This document shows positions 12,184-25,700 of a stretch of 64,000 nt of DNA, one piece after another. Position numbers and translations under genes: made by a program. The notes under the pieces were generated by a model. It was not told the origin of the DNA, ran no database searches, and saw nothing but the letters and a program-made list of their open reading frames with translations. How positions within the stretch are numbered: the stretch's first letter is position 1; the number at the start of each line of letters is the position of its first letter. This stretch comes from Scortum barcoo (taxonomy: Eukaryota; Chordata; Actinopteri; Centrarchiformes; Terapontidae): the NCBI GenBank assembly GCA_023238725.1, contig CM041544.1:5662001-5726000 (forward strand). The letters run 5' to 3'.

Positions 12184-14510
12184 TTATGAGCCTGGTGAGG
12201 GCTCACCATTGTCCTCCTTAGCACAGGCCTGCTCTGTAGCCTCCTCCGGCAGTGTCACATCTTCACGTAGAGTCACTGCTATGGTGAAGGCACAAGGTTT
12301 CAGAGTCAAGCCATAGAGATAGTCCAGTTTGGGCGGCTTGTTTGGGTCCGCGGTGATGTTGGACTGGTGGGCGATCAGGGCCGTGAAGAGAAACAGCTGC
12401 ATCTTGGACAGCTCCTCGCCGATGCACCGCCGCTTGCCCAGGGAGAAGATGAGCACGCTGCTGGTCAGGTCCTTGTCCAGCGCTCCGTTCTGGTCCAGGA
12501 AACGCTCGGGGTCAAAGGTCTCTGGATTGGTCCACATGTCTGGGTCGTGGTTGATGGACCACTGGTTGATGAAGATGACGGTGTTGTTTGGGATGGTGTA
12601 GCCCATGATGGAGGTGTCCGTGATGGTGGAGTGTGGGATGGTGAGCGGCACGAAGCTCGTGTAACGCATCACCTCGTAGATGAAGGCCATGACGTAAGGC
12701 AGCTGCACCTGGTCGTCGATGGAGGGCAGTCGGCTGCGGTCCACCACCTTGTCCACCTCCTGCTGGAGACGCACCTGCATCTCAGGATACCTACATTCAC
12801 AGGCGAGACCTCCGTTTTAGATGACTACTACTATGCTCTTGTTTTTCACTTTATTTTATTATTTTTATTGATACTTAATTGACATTCAGAGATCAAAGAA
12901 AGTGTAGCATGTCATTTCATCTGAGCATGGGCACAGTAATGCCCCCCATCACTAAATTTTAAGACTGATTTACACATTGTTCCAGAAATGTATAACATAA
13001 GTAAAAATTACTATCTACTATACATAGTAATGTATCACAAATTACAATTTCCCTGAACGGGTTTTACAATCTGTACAGCATTTAACACCCTCAGACATTT
13101 GAAAAATCTCCCCCAATAAATGTAGCAGGGTAAATTAGAACAGGTCAGAACATAAACAGTGACTGAAGCGTCGCATGACAGCAGCCTGTCACGAGTTTAA
13201 GCAATCGAGGCAAGGTTAGAAAATGTGTAAAATGTGTAAAAGATCTCGCTTCTCGAACGGTAAAATGCTGACGCTGGGCACTTCATTCACTCTCACTTGT
13301 GTGCAGTTTCAGCTCTTTATGTTATACTGCCAGTACCTGTCTGTGCCTCAGCTCCCCCACTAGCCTGTTACATAATACAAATACTCCTGAACTTCCTCAA
13401 GTCTGCACAGATTCAGCAGCAGGATGAGAGCTCTGATTTATTATCTAGCGTTATTTCCCATTATAATTTATAACCTCCTGTTGAACTCTACAAACTGAGA
13501 TGCAAACTTTCTTACTTGACAAGCATGATGATGATCCACTGCAGTGCAGTTGACAGTGTGTCTTGACTTGCTCCAAATATATCCCCAACAGTGGAGGTCA
13601 CGTAGTCCTTCTCTGATGTGAGCCCCGTTTTATCTCTCAGCTGGTCCAGCGCCACTATGAAAGCATCTGTCATGTCCCTGATGGTGCTGGACTCGATCGT
13701 TTTTCTGTGTTCAATCACTTTATCTCGGATGAACGCGCTGAAGTCCATGTTGAGCTTTTTGAAGTTGTCAAATATGGTTTTGATGGGGTTGGGGAAGTAC
13801 TGGAGCCAGGGCATCACGTCCACTATGCTCCCGGCCCCCACGGTTTGGGTGAACTGGTCGTTCCTGCCCACCACCTGCTGAAACTCCTGGTCCTCGTAGG
13901 AGTACCTCTTCCCAAAGCACACTGCGCTCATGATGTTGGCCGTGGACACCACCAGGTACGTCATGGGCTGGAAATATCCGTGCGCCTTCGTCTTGCCCAC
14001 GAACAGCTGCAGCAGCTCTCTGACCTCGCTGAGGACGTGGTGCTCAAACGTCCTCTTGGTGTGCGGGTTCCCGGTAGAGAACATGCGCACGGTGGACTGG
14101 GCCACTTTGCGGTGCGTCTTCCACCAGTCGCTGGTGGAGCCAAACGCGAGGCTGTGCCCGTTGCTCACGTACTGGAAGGAGGTGAAGTCCGGTCTGCCCG
14201 CAAATTCGGAGCCCTGCTTGACCAGCGCCTGTCTGATGGACTGCCCGTTCAGGACCACCACATCGCGACAGCCCAGTTTGATCTGGAAGACGTTGCCGTA
14301 CTTCTGCGCCATGCGCGCAAAGTACAAGTGCGGCGCGTTGCCCAACTGCGCGGCGTTGCCGATGACCGGCCAGGCGAGCGGACCGGGAGGAGAGCGCACC
14401 GACCGCCGGAGGAGCCACCGCCGCAGGTGGAGGGAGAGGAGCAGGGTGACACAGGACAGCAGCACGGCTCTCGTAGTCGCAGAGTTAATTCCCTCCAAAG
14501 TAGCATCCAT
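12184..14510 (-). CDS. cyp1b1: CYP1B1, cytochrome P450 family 1 subfamily B
   Basis: There are two coding exons: 14510-13516 (995 nt) and 12790-12184 (607 nt). The 725-bp intron splits a lysine codon (AA|G), with GTAAG donor and TGTAG acceptor. The product is 533 aa; human CYP1B1 is 543. It is a haem monooxygenase of the ER membrane that oxidises oestrogens, retinoids and polycyclic aromatics. In order the protein shows an N-terminal membrane anchor, the proline hinge PPGPLAWPVIGN, the I-helix GASQDT, the ExxR motif (E371, R374), FDPERF, and the haem loop FSLGKRRCIGEE with ligand Cys near 454. An upstream in-frame ATG would add 17 residues, but the start at 14510 gives the usual MDA-type N terminus. 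A splice acceptor (CCCTCTGCAG) ends 10 nt before the ATG, so the first exon is non-coding, as in mammals. The gene is intact. Confidence 0.97.
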
Positions 14511-14903
14511 GATAGAGATCCTGCAGAGGGAATGTGGGAATAATATCAATATCAGAGGCACATGTTGTGTTTAGTTTCAAATGTGTGCTAAAGGAGAGAG
14601 TGTAGGCTGGTGACATGAAGTATAAAAGTGACACTCTGGTGATTAAATACCTGCTGTTGTCCTTGGTTAATCTAAAAAAAATAGCTCTCACGATTTATCC
14701 TCAAAATGTAAAGTTGTTTCTGTTTGAGAAAACTTCATCTGTGTTTACCCGCAAACTGCAGAAACAGACTACATTTTTAACCTGAAGATATTTGGTTATT
14801 TGTCAGAAAAGAATCGTAGCAGATCCACCATCTGGAAAAGCAGCCTGATATTCACAGAGTGTGCAGCCTGTTGCGCATCCACAGACACACAGCGTGTGAG
14901 AGC

Positions 14904-14935
14904 GGTGTGTGTGTGTCTGTGTGTGTGTGTGTGTG
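14904..14935. repeat. (GT)n microsatellite
   Basis: A GT run interrupted by one TCT, in the CYP1B1 5' region. Confidence 0.85.
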
Positions 14936-15330
14936 AGAGAGAGCTCCCTGCTCTCTGCCCATGCTTTGAAGCCCCACAGCACCGAGTGAAGTCATTTATC
15001 CCCAAACGGCGCAGCATCACGGCCGGGCAGCGCCTGTGTGGCTTTGTTACAGTGGGCAGGTTTGTTGCAAAGGGTGTCACCCCACCCTCACCTCCTCCTC
15101 CATCCACCACCTCTCTCTCTCTCTCCTCCCTCCCTCCTCCCTCCCTTAGTCTACTTACTCACAGGCAACAGGCGTTATTGTCCGACCTGTAAACTCAACA
15201 AAGTTTAGAAAGGTGAAGTTTACTGAGGTTTCTTCATTATAAGAGGAGAGGGGGATGCACGCGCATGCATGCATACTTATAGACTTAGTCATGTTCAAAT
15301 GTTTCATTATAACAAGAAACGCTTTATTTG

Positions 15331-15331
15331 A

Positions 15332-15363
<32 letters not shown>

Positions 15364-15457
15364 GATTAGTGGTGGTGGTAATATATTTTCAGTATTAAAA
15401 TAGTTAAAACAAACATGTATATCAACAAAAACAAAATAACAACAACAACAACATAAC

Positions 15458-15498
<41 letters not shown>
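15331..15498. repeat. Compound trinucleotide microsatellite (ATT)n, (AAC)n, (AAT)n
   Basis: (ATT)n at about 15331-15363, (AAC)n at about 15437-15453 and (AAT)n at about 15457-15498, separated by AT-rich DNA. Confidence 0.9.
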
Positions 15499-15501
<3 letters not shown>

Positions 15502-16510
15502 CATCTCATCTCATTCTTATTCATCAACATGTGTACAGGTCGTTTTTATTGCTTCCTCAGTCACTGTTGGAAAGCGAGGCTCGCAGTCAGGGCGCCTGTA
15601 ACAACGTGCGTGTCCGCCTGAGGGGAGGTAATACCCGACACCAGTCAGCGGAGTTCAGACTGTTTACAATAAATGATCCAATCCAGATCCAATGTAAACC
15701 TTCAATTATGATGGCTGCTTTGACGTAGGTGTGACGACGCATCTCTTTCAGCCATAACATGGCTCAACCAGATGATTAAGGTGCCAAATTAAAGACATAA
15801 TTGCACTTTTTTCATATCTTTATTTTCACACATTTTTCTGAGTAACTCAGGCTGCGTGTCTGTCTGTGTGTGTGTGTGTGTGTAAAACGATCACTCCGTG
15901 TAGACTGGTACTGAGTCTCTGCCTATTTCTTTTTTTTTCTTTTTCTTTTTTTTGGTTGTGTTGTTGCAGATAACAGAAATAAATCCGCACCTCCTGATCT
16001 GCTGGTGTTAAAAAAGAAGGGTCCTAATTACACCCTCTGCCCGGTGTTACAGGCCTGTCTGCAGGGTTTGTTGGGATGTTTCACTCCGATCACAGCCGAA
16101 GGTGCGTTTTCCCACCGAGCCACCAGGAGGAGGCCGACCCCGCGATCTCATTCATTAATTTCCCCTCATTAACAAACGTGCTGCACATCAACCATGTGCT
16201 GCACAGTGCGCTCTGCGTCTCTCAGTGACTCCCTCACACACTGTCTGAGGACATTCAGAGCAGAGGGCCGTTTGGAGATGCGCCATCAAAGTATAATCAA
16301 GGCGGAGAGATAATGATCTGGATGCTTCACAGCCTCCGGTCAAAGCTGGATGCTGATCTTTAATATTTCCCTCCTCTCTCCTCTGTCCGGCTGTGGTGGA
16401 CCTCCAGAGGCAGACCTGCCTTAGTTCAGAGGACACTGACTGCTGTCTGTTTTTTCTGCTGCCCGTTTGTTCGGACGCGTTTTTCGCTCAGACAGCAGAG
16501 GCTCAGCTGT

Positions 16511-16731
16511 TTGTCTGTCTGTCTGTCTGTCCCCTGCTCGGGCCTTCCTGCTCGGCTCTGGTCTGGTGGTGGTTTGATTCGGGGATCCAGCTTCAGCACC
16601 GCGGACAGCGGCTCAGATCAGCCCAGTGATGTCCTCTGACCCTCCGAGCCGAGTCCGTCTGTTTTTATATAAACCCTGACCCACGTGAGGAGTTTGAGGC
16701 TTGGTAATGAATGAATGAATGAATGAATGAA
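16511..16731. repeat. Two tetranucleotide microsatellites
   Basis: (GTCT)n at 16511-16530 and (AATG)n at about 16705-16731. Similar short (GT)n runs lie at 15865-15883 and 17582-17599. Confidence 0.85.
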
Positions 16732-16740
16732 ACATTCAAC

Positions 16741-19700
16741 ACACACATATACACACACACACCGAAAAAAACTCAATAAAAAAAAATAAATAAGATAAAA
16801 ATAATAATGATAATAAATAAAATAAATCTCTGTGGTGTTACCATTACATATTGTAGTATCATTAATTTACTTAGAACTTACTTAGAATTATAATTATAAC
16901 TCTAATTATAACTAGAAATTTACTTATTAACAAAATATTTGGATTTCTTGGTCTTCTTAAAATGTTACAATTATAATATAGTACAATTAAGAATTATGAA
17001 AAAAGTATTTCTATGTGTTCATGCTGTGTAAGTCTATTTTAGATTGTCCTGTGGCCTGGTCAGAGCTGGTCCCAAAACTGGTCTTTGAACTGGTCTTTGA
17101 ACTGGCCTGGTAGCAGCAGATATTTTAAAATAAATAGAATTACAATCTAAATATAGCCATATCATCAGAAATGATAAATTACAGCATTAAAAATTCTTTC
17201 TTGTATTTAAATCACATAGTACATTTAGGCAAAGTAAACAAAAAGCATGCAGGCACTTACTACGTTAGGATGGTCCTCTCACAAGGTAACGAGCTTGCTT
17301 TATCACAGAAGTAAATAGATCCATGAGGGTGGAGACAAGCCCGCAAATGAACAACTTGTCTCAGCCTCCTTCACTGGCAGGGCCCAGCTATTAGACCAAC
17401 CCCCAGCAGGTCCCCTTGCCTTTCATTCCACATGTTCAAAAGTATCCTGGATTTGCACCTCATAACTGCATTTTTGTAAATTTGTATTCACTGAAATTAT
17501 TCAAATTTATTAGTGATAATACAGCAATTACTGATTTTTCTTTGCATTTATCAGATCCACACACAATGCCTGTCTTTCTCTTGTGTGTGTGTGTGTGTCA
17601 ATGTGGTCTAACTAGTGATCCTGAACATCCCATAGTCAGACTGACTTTTGTTACCCAGTAAGGCTTTGTTTAAGGAGCTCATACTTTGTCCTTGGACGGT
17701 GATAATGAATTAACTCCACAGTTTTAATGCAAAACAGCTCAAAATTGCTTCTGTCACTTCTTATCATTCTAGCAGATTTATCCCAGCACATTCATTTTCT
17801 TATTTTAGTTGAAGAATCATATGGGAAAAACACTGCTTTGACTGATAACATTCATAATTTTAACCTAAAATAAAAATAATAATACAACCTTTAATCTTCA
17901 TTACAGTCCCATTTAAAACCTGATATCCTTTTTCAGCCTTTTTCAATCAGTGATCCATCCTATGAAATTCAAGTATTTTTTCTTTCATTTTTGTTTGTGT
18001 TTTTTCCCCCATAGTACTTGTCAGCTGTGCAGCTGTGAAGTGGGAGTTGAACAATTTGATCACTGCAGTAGATCAGGATCAAACATACTGCATTTGTATG
18101 GTACTAACATTTACAGATATCGGTGCAGTGTCAAAGAATCGGTCACCGGTGAGCTCTGTTTCCATGCAGGACTCCTAAATATAGCCTCTAAACCCACATT
18201 TGTTTGTGTTTGGATGCCAAGCCTTTTAGATCATCCCCTCAAAGGTGCAGTGAGGTGAATTTAGCTGCAGAGCAACCTGTCGGATAGATGGGCCCACACA
18301 GTGGCTTCTGCCTTGGGCCCCCCAAAGAGCCACACTGCTAGCAAGTTCAGTTTCAACACCAGTTTCCCTTCCCGCTTGACTGACAGCTCAATTGCAGATC
18401 GCGTGTGAGTGAGCATGGAGGTCAGGGAGGAGCTCAGGAAGGTGTGTACAGGTGATGATTTGCTCACACAGTAAAGGTACAGTTACATTGTAAAGTTCCA
18501 GTCTGGCAGGGCAACGATCACGTCTGATTCTAACAGCATTTCTCACATTTAGAGCATAGTTTCGTAGAGGGGAAATCAGAGCGAGCCACATCAGGAAGTT
18601 ACGTCATCTTCAAACAGGAATGATAAATGAAACGGACCATTACTTTGATTTATGTCTGTAATTAGGAAGAGCTGCGCGCCTTTTACAGCACTTACGGGGC
18701 TTATCTCTTTCCCTGAATCAATGCTGTGAACTCCTGGGGAAAACAGAGGAACAGAGAGGGACTGCCCAAGGCTATTCTAAAGGTGCAGAGCAGTCACGCA
18801 CATGTGCTTCATCATAGGGGTGACATCTGAAGGGAAAGCCTCTGACAACTTCACTAAACACAGGTCTGCCTCCGTGTGCTTTCAGGTTAGGCTAACAGTA
18901 TTAGCTGCTAACCCACTTAGATTTGGTTAAGCTTTTTATGTAGATCCTGATGTATAAGAGAGGTTCTTTTAAACATGCATGCATTTATACAACATGAAGA
19001 TTTATAAACTATAAATTTGCATGTTAGGCGAAGTCTTTCATTCGACAAATAGAAATGTTACAACTGCAGAAATTATAATAAAAAATAAATAAAGCCAAAA
19101 AGACTAAATAGTACCATATAGTGTTCATTTGAATTAAACTTTTAATCCAACGCTGAAAGTGAGCCTCTATTAGCTTAATAAGTTTATAAAATTAACTTTC
19201 TATTGCATTGCTTAAAGAAAGAAAAAAAGGAAATAAGTATAATTGCTCTGAATTAATCCATAATTTTAATCCATATAAGTAATTCAGAAACTGGTATTCT
19301 GTTTTTTCGGTGGCCAGATTTCCAGTAAAAACACAATACAGCACTGGGAAAAGAATTTATCTCTAAAGTAACTTATACAGACCATAGGAGAGATGACAGC
19401 TAAAAAAAAAACGCCTGGCAGTCAATGACTGGATGTGATTTCAGAGCAATAAGAATACAAATTATTTAAATCCACACTCATCAACAATTTTATAATAACA
19501 ATGGATCTAATGACTGTGCACAATGTGTGAGGGGTTACTTGTAGAGACAAATCCACAGAGAATTATCAGCTGGCTCTGCAGCTACTCTTAGGTCTATGAA
19601 GGATTTTAGCACTTCTAAAGCCTGCTTCTCCCGTTGATTCACTGCTCATGTTAGCTTTGCATCCAACTGCAGAAGACAGCTGCTTTTAGAAAAAAATGCT

Positions 19701-22700
19701 CTGATTAACCCTTTGTACGCTACCCACATAGCACCAAATAGCAGACAGACAAAGTTAGTGAGTATCTTGTGATCATAGTGCGGCATAGAGCTGCTGGATC
19801 TGTGAGAATTTGTTTACATTACATTCATAATTTGTCAGTGTCATTTGTACAGATTGTTCTGCTGTCCCCAAGTGGCCAAAAGCAAAAAAAAAACAAACAA
19901 TGCTGCTTTAAATTAGATAAGAGGTCCCTTAACTTGTTGCTAAGCAACATGACTTGATGGCTTGGCATTCAACCTAATATGACCCACCACTGCAGCAGTC
20001 TGTGCTTCAAAGATAAAATCTTTATGCATAAGGTATTTACATTATTTGATTTTATCTACCTCTTACATTTTACCATCTCTAACATTTAGCAGACAGGAAA
20101 ATATTTCTACAAATAGCGCATACACACATGCAGAAACAGAGAGACACACACCGACACACACATCAGGATTGTCTGTATGGCCCTGTCTTGTTAATTACTT
20201 TCCATTAGAGATGAATCAACCTGCCGCCGTGTGATTGGTCTGATGACAACCAAACTGAACTGTCATCTAGCTTGGCGGTGAGTCAGGGAGAGTTGAGTGC
20301 TGGGGCAAACTTTTACTTTGGTCCGACCGCGAGCGCCTCATTACGACTGAATGACCCCCGTGACTCCAAATGTCAAACTGTCCCACAACAACTCCCCCCA
20401 CCCACTCGCTCCCCAATATTTCCCAGAAGTACACAAATCCTGTATTTTTCTTTTCTCTACCAATGCTGAAGAAAAAAAAAAAACAAAAAACAGCCGTCCA
20501 TGTAAGCTCCTGAGAATGATGCTAATGGGTGCTTCAAGTATCGTAATGACCTTGCAGATTAACTGAGCGCTCATTGAGGTACATCTATGTCCATGTTGTT
20601 TTTTTTTTTTTGTCCAGCCAAGTGCTACAGAGGCCCTTGCCAAAACGTAGTCAGCAGCCCGTGAAGGCGTCTCCCCTCCATTCTCACACTAGGGTATTTT
20701 CCCCCTGAATTCTGAGTCGGCGTGCATGCCAATGTTTTTTTTGTCTTACTGGAGGAAAACCTTTTCAGGGGTTTGTGGAGTCCAGTTGAACTGTTGGTAC
20801 TTCTTTGGAAAGAATGGGAGGCTGATTACGTGTTCAGCCGCATGAATGCGCTTTTCAAATCCACGCCAACTAAAAAAGCCATGCTCTCTTCTGTCCTTGT
20901 AACTGTTGTCATCAGTCATTGTTTTTACTGGCCTAATTGAGGAGACTGACAAGAAGCCCATGGAAAAAAAACACTGAATAGAATGTAAATAGCTTTTAAT
21001 GAAGGCGGAGGTGTTTTGTTTTTATGGATTAAAAGGATAAAAACTGAGGATTATGTGGAAATTAATGTTGATGAATTTAATCAGGAACTCAGATTAAAAC
21101 AATTGATGAAGACACATTTTTGCACAGTAAATGTGGTTCCATGCAGTGCCTTGCTCATAAAAAACAAGTGACCTCTGAGGTAAATTGACATTTGATGCTA
21201 GTATACACTGTGTATATGCAAATACAAATTCAGCCTCAAAGGCAAAACACACTATGCTCACACATACAGATGAATGCAGAGCACTGGAAGCTGCTACTTC
21301 TCCTTCCTCTGCTTGATGAGGCCCAATCTTATCTATTCTCTGCATGATGGCAGGGTTGCTATTCTAACCCAAACCAGGTCTGTCATTAAAAGTCACTGAA
21401 GCTTAGTTGTCTCCCCCCTTGTGTTTATCTCTTTCCCCCTGTGAGAGGTCAAAGGTGAAGCAGCACTCAAAGGGAACCTAGGCCTCTCCTCGCCGACCCC
21501 CTGCCCGGGCCTGTCTTTGGTGTTTTTACAAGAAAGTAATGATGACGGACAGTCATGCACGATGGGCTGCGGCCTGCAGAGGTGGAAGTCACGCGAGGTG
21601 CTGCATCTTGTCCCAGGCAGAGCTCCCATCTACCCCTTAAACTGAAGCAGCAGCGTTTGAAGAAACAGAAAGTAGGCAGCCGTGATGAGCAGTAATTAGC
21701 CCAGCACAGAGCTCAGGGGCAACACTTTAAAATGATCTCAGGATGGAAAACTTCTTAGATTATACAACCTGTCTGTCTTGCAACGTGCAGTAAAAAGGAA
21801 ACCTCAGTCTTAATAAAAAACTTGGCAAAAACACAAACTTTACAAAAGATGATAAAAACTGCTCTAATGTCATACCTCTGTGATTTGGCACTTGCACCAA
21901 ATTGGGGAGCACAGAAGAGACGCATTGGATGGTCAAAATCTAAGCAGCAGAGGCTGAACTATCTTAACTTTTAGACCTTTGTGCGGATCAAGCTCCAAAA
22001 TCAGTGGATCCTAAATTTCCCATAATGCAACTCAGTAGCATATTTTCGCTATAGCTTCCTTGCCTCGTAAATGCCGTTTTACGAGGCTTTCAAACTCCAT
22101 ACCCCTCTGTTTGTAGCACAGGCTTTCTGTTATAAATATGTATCCAAGCCAAATCAATCAACCCTGATGACATCATTAGGGGTTATTTTCTCAGACTTTG
22201 GAAAGAAGTCTTCACAGGTTGAGTAATATTTCTTGTGCCAAGTTAACTGATATTGATGTGTAAAACGGCTGGAGTTCCCCTTTAAGCTGAAACAGAAGTT
22301 ACACTGACAATACTGATGAGAAGTAACAGTTTTAGTAGAATCTCTAGATATGAAAGAAAAAGTACAGAAATAAGAGGACATAGATGAGCCAGTTAAATCA
22401 AAGCTCTCAGTCTTTGTATCACATTACATTGTTGTCTTATGTTTGTGTCTTCATGGATGGAAAAGCCCAAACAAATCCAGCGTCAGTCCTCTGAAGCATT
22501 AAACTGTGACTTATTTTGCCAGTCATGTGAAAACAAATGGTGTATAAAATGCCCAGCCACAACTGTGGAATGACCTGATCCTCGTGCCCAAGAAACTGAA
22601 TGTTGCAGGCAGCGCATTTGTTTCCATAATGGTGGACATGGACTACTGTTCCTTTTTTCTAAAAAAATTTGTGTTCAGTACTACATATTAATGTCACAGA

Positions 22701-25700
22701 TACAGGGGCTGCGTTTTTTGGAGGATAATCATCATAAGGAGTGTTATCAGAGGGTCGACTTACACTTCATCTACTGTGCTTCATTCTGAGCTGCTTTTTC
22801 CAGACACCTCTCCTGGCTCTTTTAAGATGCTCTTCGCCTCTTCTCAGGTCTTCTTCTGACTGCGTGCTTACTCTCCCCTGAGGTTTCTCTCTGCTGGATA
22901 TCAACACTGGAAAAATTGGGCACAGAGAATTGACTTCATCCTGTGTGTTTTTTTCAGCACATCTTTAGAGTCTTGATGAAGAAGAAATCATTACAGTCAA
23001 TACTAAACATCATCTGGTCACCTTTGATCGTTTCTGAGGAACACTGGAACACTCTGGACAAATATCTTGGAAGTAAGACTGAATAGAAAAAGACTGTTTG
23101 ATATTGTTTTCTTTATTGCATAAGTTTAAGATTTGGGCCTCTTTGTTATTGAGCTGTTTGCAATCCTCATCAGGTAAATCATATGTTGCATAGACAAGTG
23201 TATTTAGATTGATTAAGGTGATCCAAGAAACAAGATTTAATTTGCTTCATTACTGACGCTTAACTACAAATGATATATACTTTTCTTTTTGTGGACCATT
23301 TTCAAATGCACCTAGTATAAATTTAAATTTTAAAGATGTATTTTACTGCTCGTATTTATCCACATGACATGACATGGAAATCGAATGCGGGACTCTTGAA
23401 TCGTACCTGAATAGTTAAATCCTTGCATTTTTGTCAAAGTTGCATCATTGCTGCATCGTCAATCAGTGCACATTTTTCAAACCCCTCTGTTGAATTGTCC
23501 AGATAATGTAACACCTGAAATGTTCACTAATTCAGTTAACTGACACAAGGTTTAAGAGTCTGCTTAAACATTTTCATACTGTATAGAAATGAACTGAAAT
23601 GAGTGGACATCTGTAAAGTGCAGACAACAATCTAAAACAGGCTGCATGGCTTGCAAAATAGTTAGCTGTCCATTAAAGCGTATGTGATTTGTTATTGTAA
23701 AACTATTGTAAAAAAGTTTTTCACAGTCATAATCCCTTTTTTTTCACATATGATTTGGAAATTTATGTCATTTCATACAAGATGCAGTGTGGGGTTCATT
23801 GAGGGCACTGTGCAGCCATGAGTCTTGCAGGAGGAAGCCACAGGAGTTCCCTGCCCTATAGTCCCATATGAGAGTCTATTCAGGCTCTGAACTGTATGTT
23901 CTTAGTTTATTGTTTCACAGGGGGATTGGTATTTCCTTTGGGCCTGTGGTTGTTGCTGATACAGCACAGTCCATCAGATATTGTCACATGGAGGCAGACT
24001 AGGTCACATAATTTAATTTAATTATGTTTAAATTAATTTCTCTTCTTTTATTATTTATTGATGGCTCAGAATGACTGGATCAACTAGGGCTGAGAACATT
24101 GAGAGAAATCATGATTTACAAATAGTTTCAGTATGCAAATGTCTCCTGAGCAAGAGCCAAATAAACTAAACATAAATGTTTGGCGTTTGGAGGTAGTTTA
24201 TTTGACAATATATTATTATTACTAGAAAATATGAATGTTTACATGTTCTTAATTTAATTTAATCTAATTTGTTAATTTAATTTCTATTAAATGTATTAAT
24301 AACTCAGTTAAGGCATCCCTCATTCTTAAATTTCAATGTGGTGTAGCTCTACCTTTAATAAATGTAATAATTTTTATCCTCTGCTTGAAGGTTTTCGCAA
24401 CCTTCCACATGCTGTGTGTTTTAATTTAATCAGTTTGTGTAAAATGCAGTAAATACTGTGAATAGTCAGCAGAAAAACCATGTAAAGTTATATTTTGGAG
24501 ATGATCGCTGATTGAGAAGAATGAAGTAGAGACATCGGTGGTTCTTTGTGCCAAAAAAAAAAACGATTCACAAAGAGAAATAAATACCACTGTATAACAT
24601 GTTGCTATACAGTGGAAACAAGCTATTTCCTCTCCACCCACATCCCATCTCCCCCCTCCAAAGACTAAAAACCCCTCACAGAAATAGAGTCCCAGTGGAT
24701 CTGATTCTATTGAGAGAAGGAAGGGTGGAGGAATACAGAAAGAACTACACAGCAAAACATATCTTATCATTTGAGGTAACCAACCACACACAGACAAATG
24801 CACACACATCTGTTTTTATTTGCTTAATGTGATAAAAAGTGTGATGAGTACTGGACCGAAGAAAGTTAATTATGAAACAGACAGTATCTGATACAATTTG
24901 AATTAGGCTATAATTGTTGGACAAGAAAAAAAGAGATTCTTTAGATTAATCAGTGAATACCATTAAAATTGCTAAGTAAGTAATAAGTATTTCAGCCTTA
25001 CTTTCAAGTGTAAAAACAGTTGTTGTCAAATGTAGCAAGAAGCTGTTACCTTCTAGGAATCCTAAAGTCTCTTTCAGTTGTTCAGATCTCAGGATAAGAT
25101 TTATTATTATCACTTGTTAGAGAGGGTGTGTTCTGAATGATCAGGCTTTCATCAACAGACCAGCGTAATATGCCATTCTTCTTCTTCTTCTTCTTCTTAT
25201 TTTTTATCACATGTGGGGAATTGAAATGGATGTCACGCAAGTAGATGCAATGTTTACTTTGGATGACACACTTTACCTAATGAACAGTGAAATATAATCA
25301 CCAGCATTGAAATAAAAAGTACAAGGTGCAGCTTTAAAACTTGTTAAACGTGTGCTTGTCCAGTCTGTTATTTTTAGATGCAGGTTGGCATTTTATAGCA
25401 GCAAACATCACTGAAGAGGAAACTTAACAAATATAGATGGGCAATTATCAGAAACAATTGTAGAAGTCCTTTTATTTAATCTCTTTTTCCTTTTTAGTTG
25501 TAAAACCTGATGAGTCTTATTATCTGAGGCTCAGTCCTTTGCCGTATTCGCATTAAAGCAGAGTTCAAACTCAGACTCGAGGCCCCAGATGGCTGTGGGA
25601 GTTAATGTGATAATAGAATAGTGGTGATTTGGCCCCTATACGACAAAAGGACTCCCGCTAAATAAATAACCCATAAAGCATGGCGGTTATCTGTTGTGTT

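Larger units (their letters stand above)
14511..16740 (-). promoter_or_regulatory. CYP1B1 5' region: non-coding exon 1 and promoter, exact site unresolved
   Basis: The acceptor at 14521-14522 implies an untranslated first exon to the right. One candidate donor on the - strand is GCGG|GTAAAC near 14750. A TATA-like GATAAAT occurs near 15000. Both are guesses. The region has more CpG than its surroundings (about 15000-15060, 15585-15625, 16080-16170, 16540-16620). No canonical TNGCGTG dioxin-response element was found on either strand here, only bare GCGTG cores. Confidence 0.35.

Noticed and set aside
12329..12882. Two + strand open frames of 90 and 171 codons
   Set aside because: Both are antisense shadows of the second CYP1B1 coding exon.
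13707..14543. 278-codon open frame on the + strand
   Set aside because: It is antisense to the first coding exon of CYP1B1 and results from that exon's GC-rich composition.
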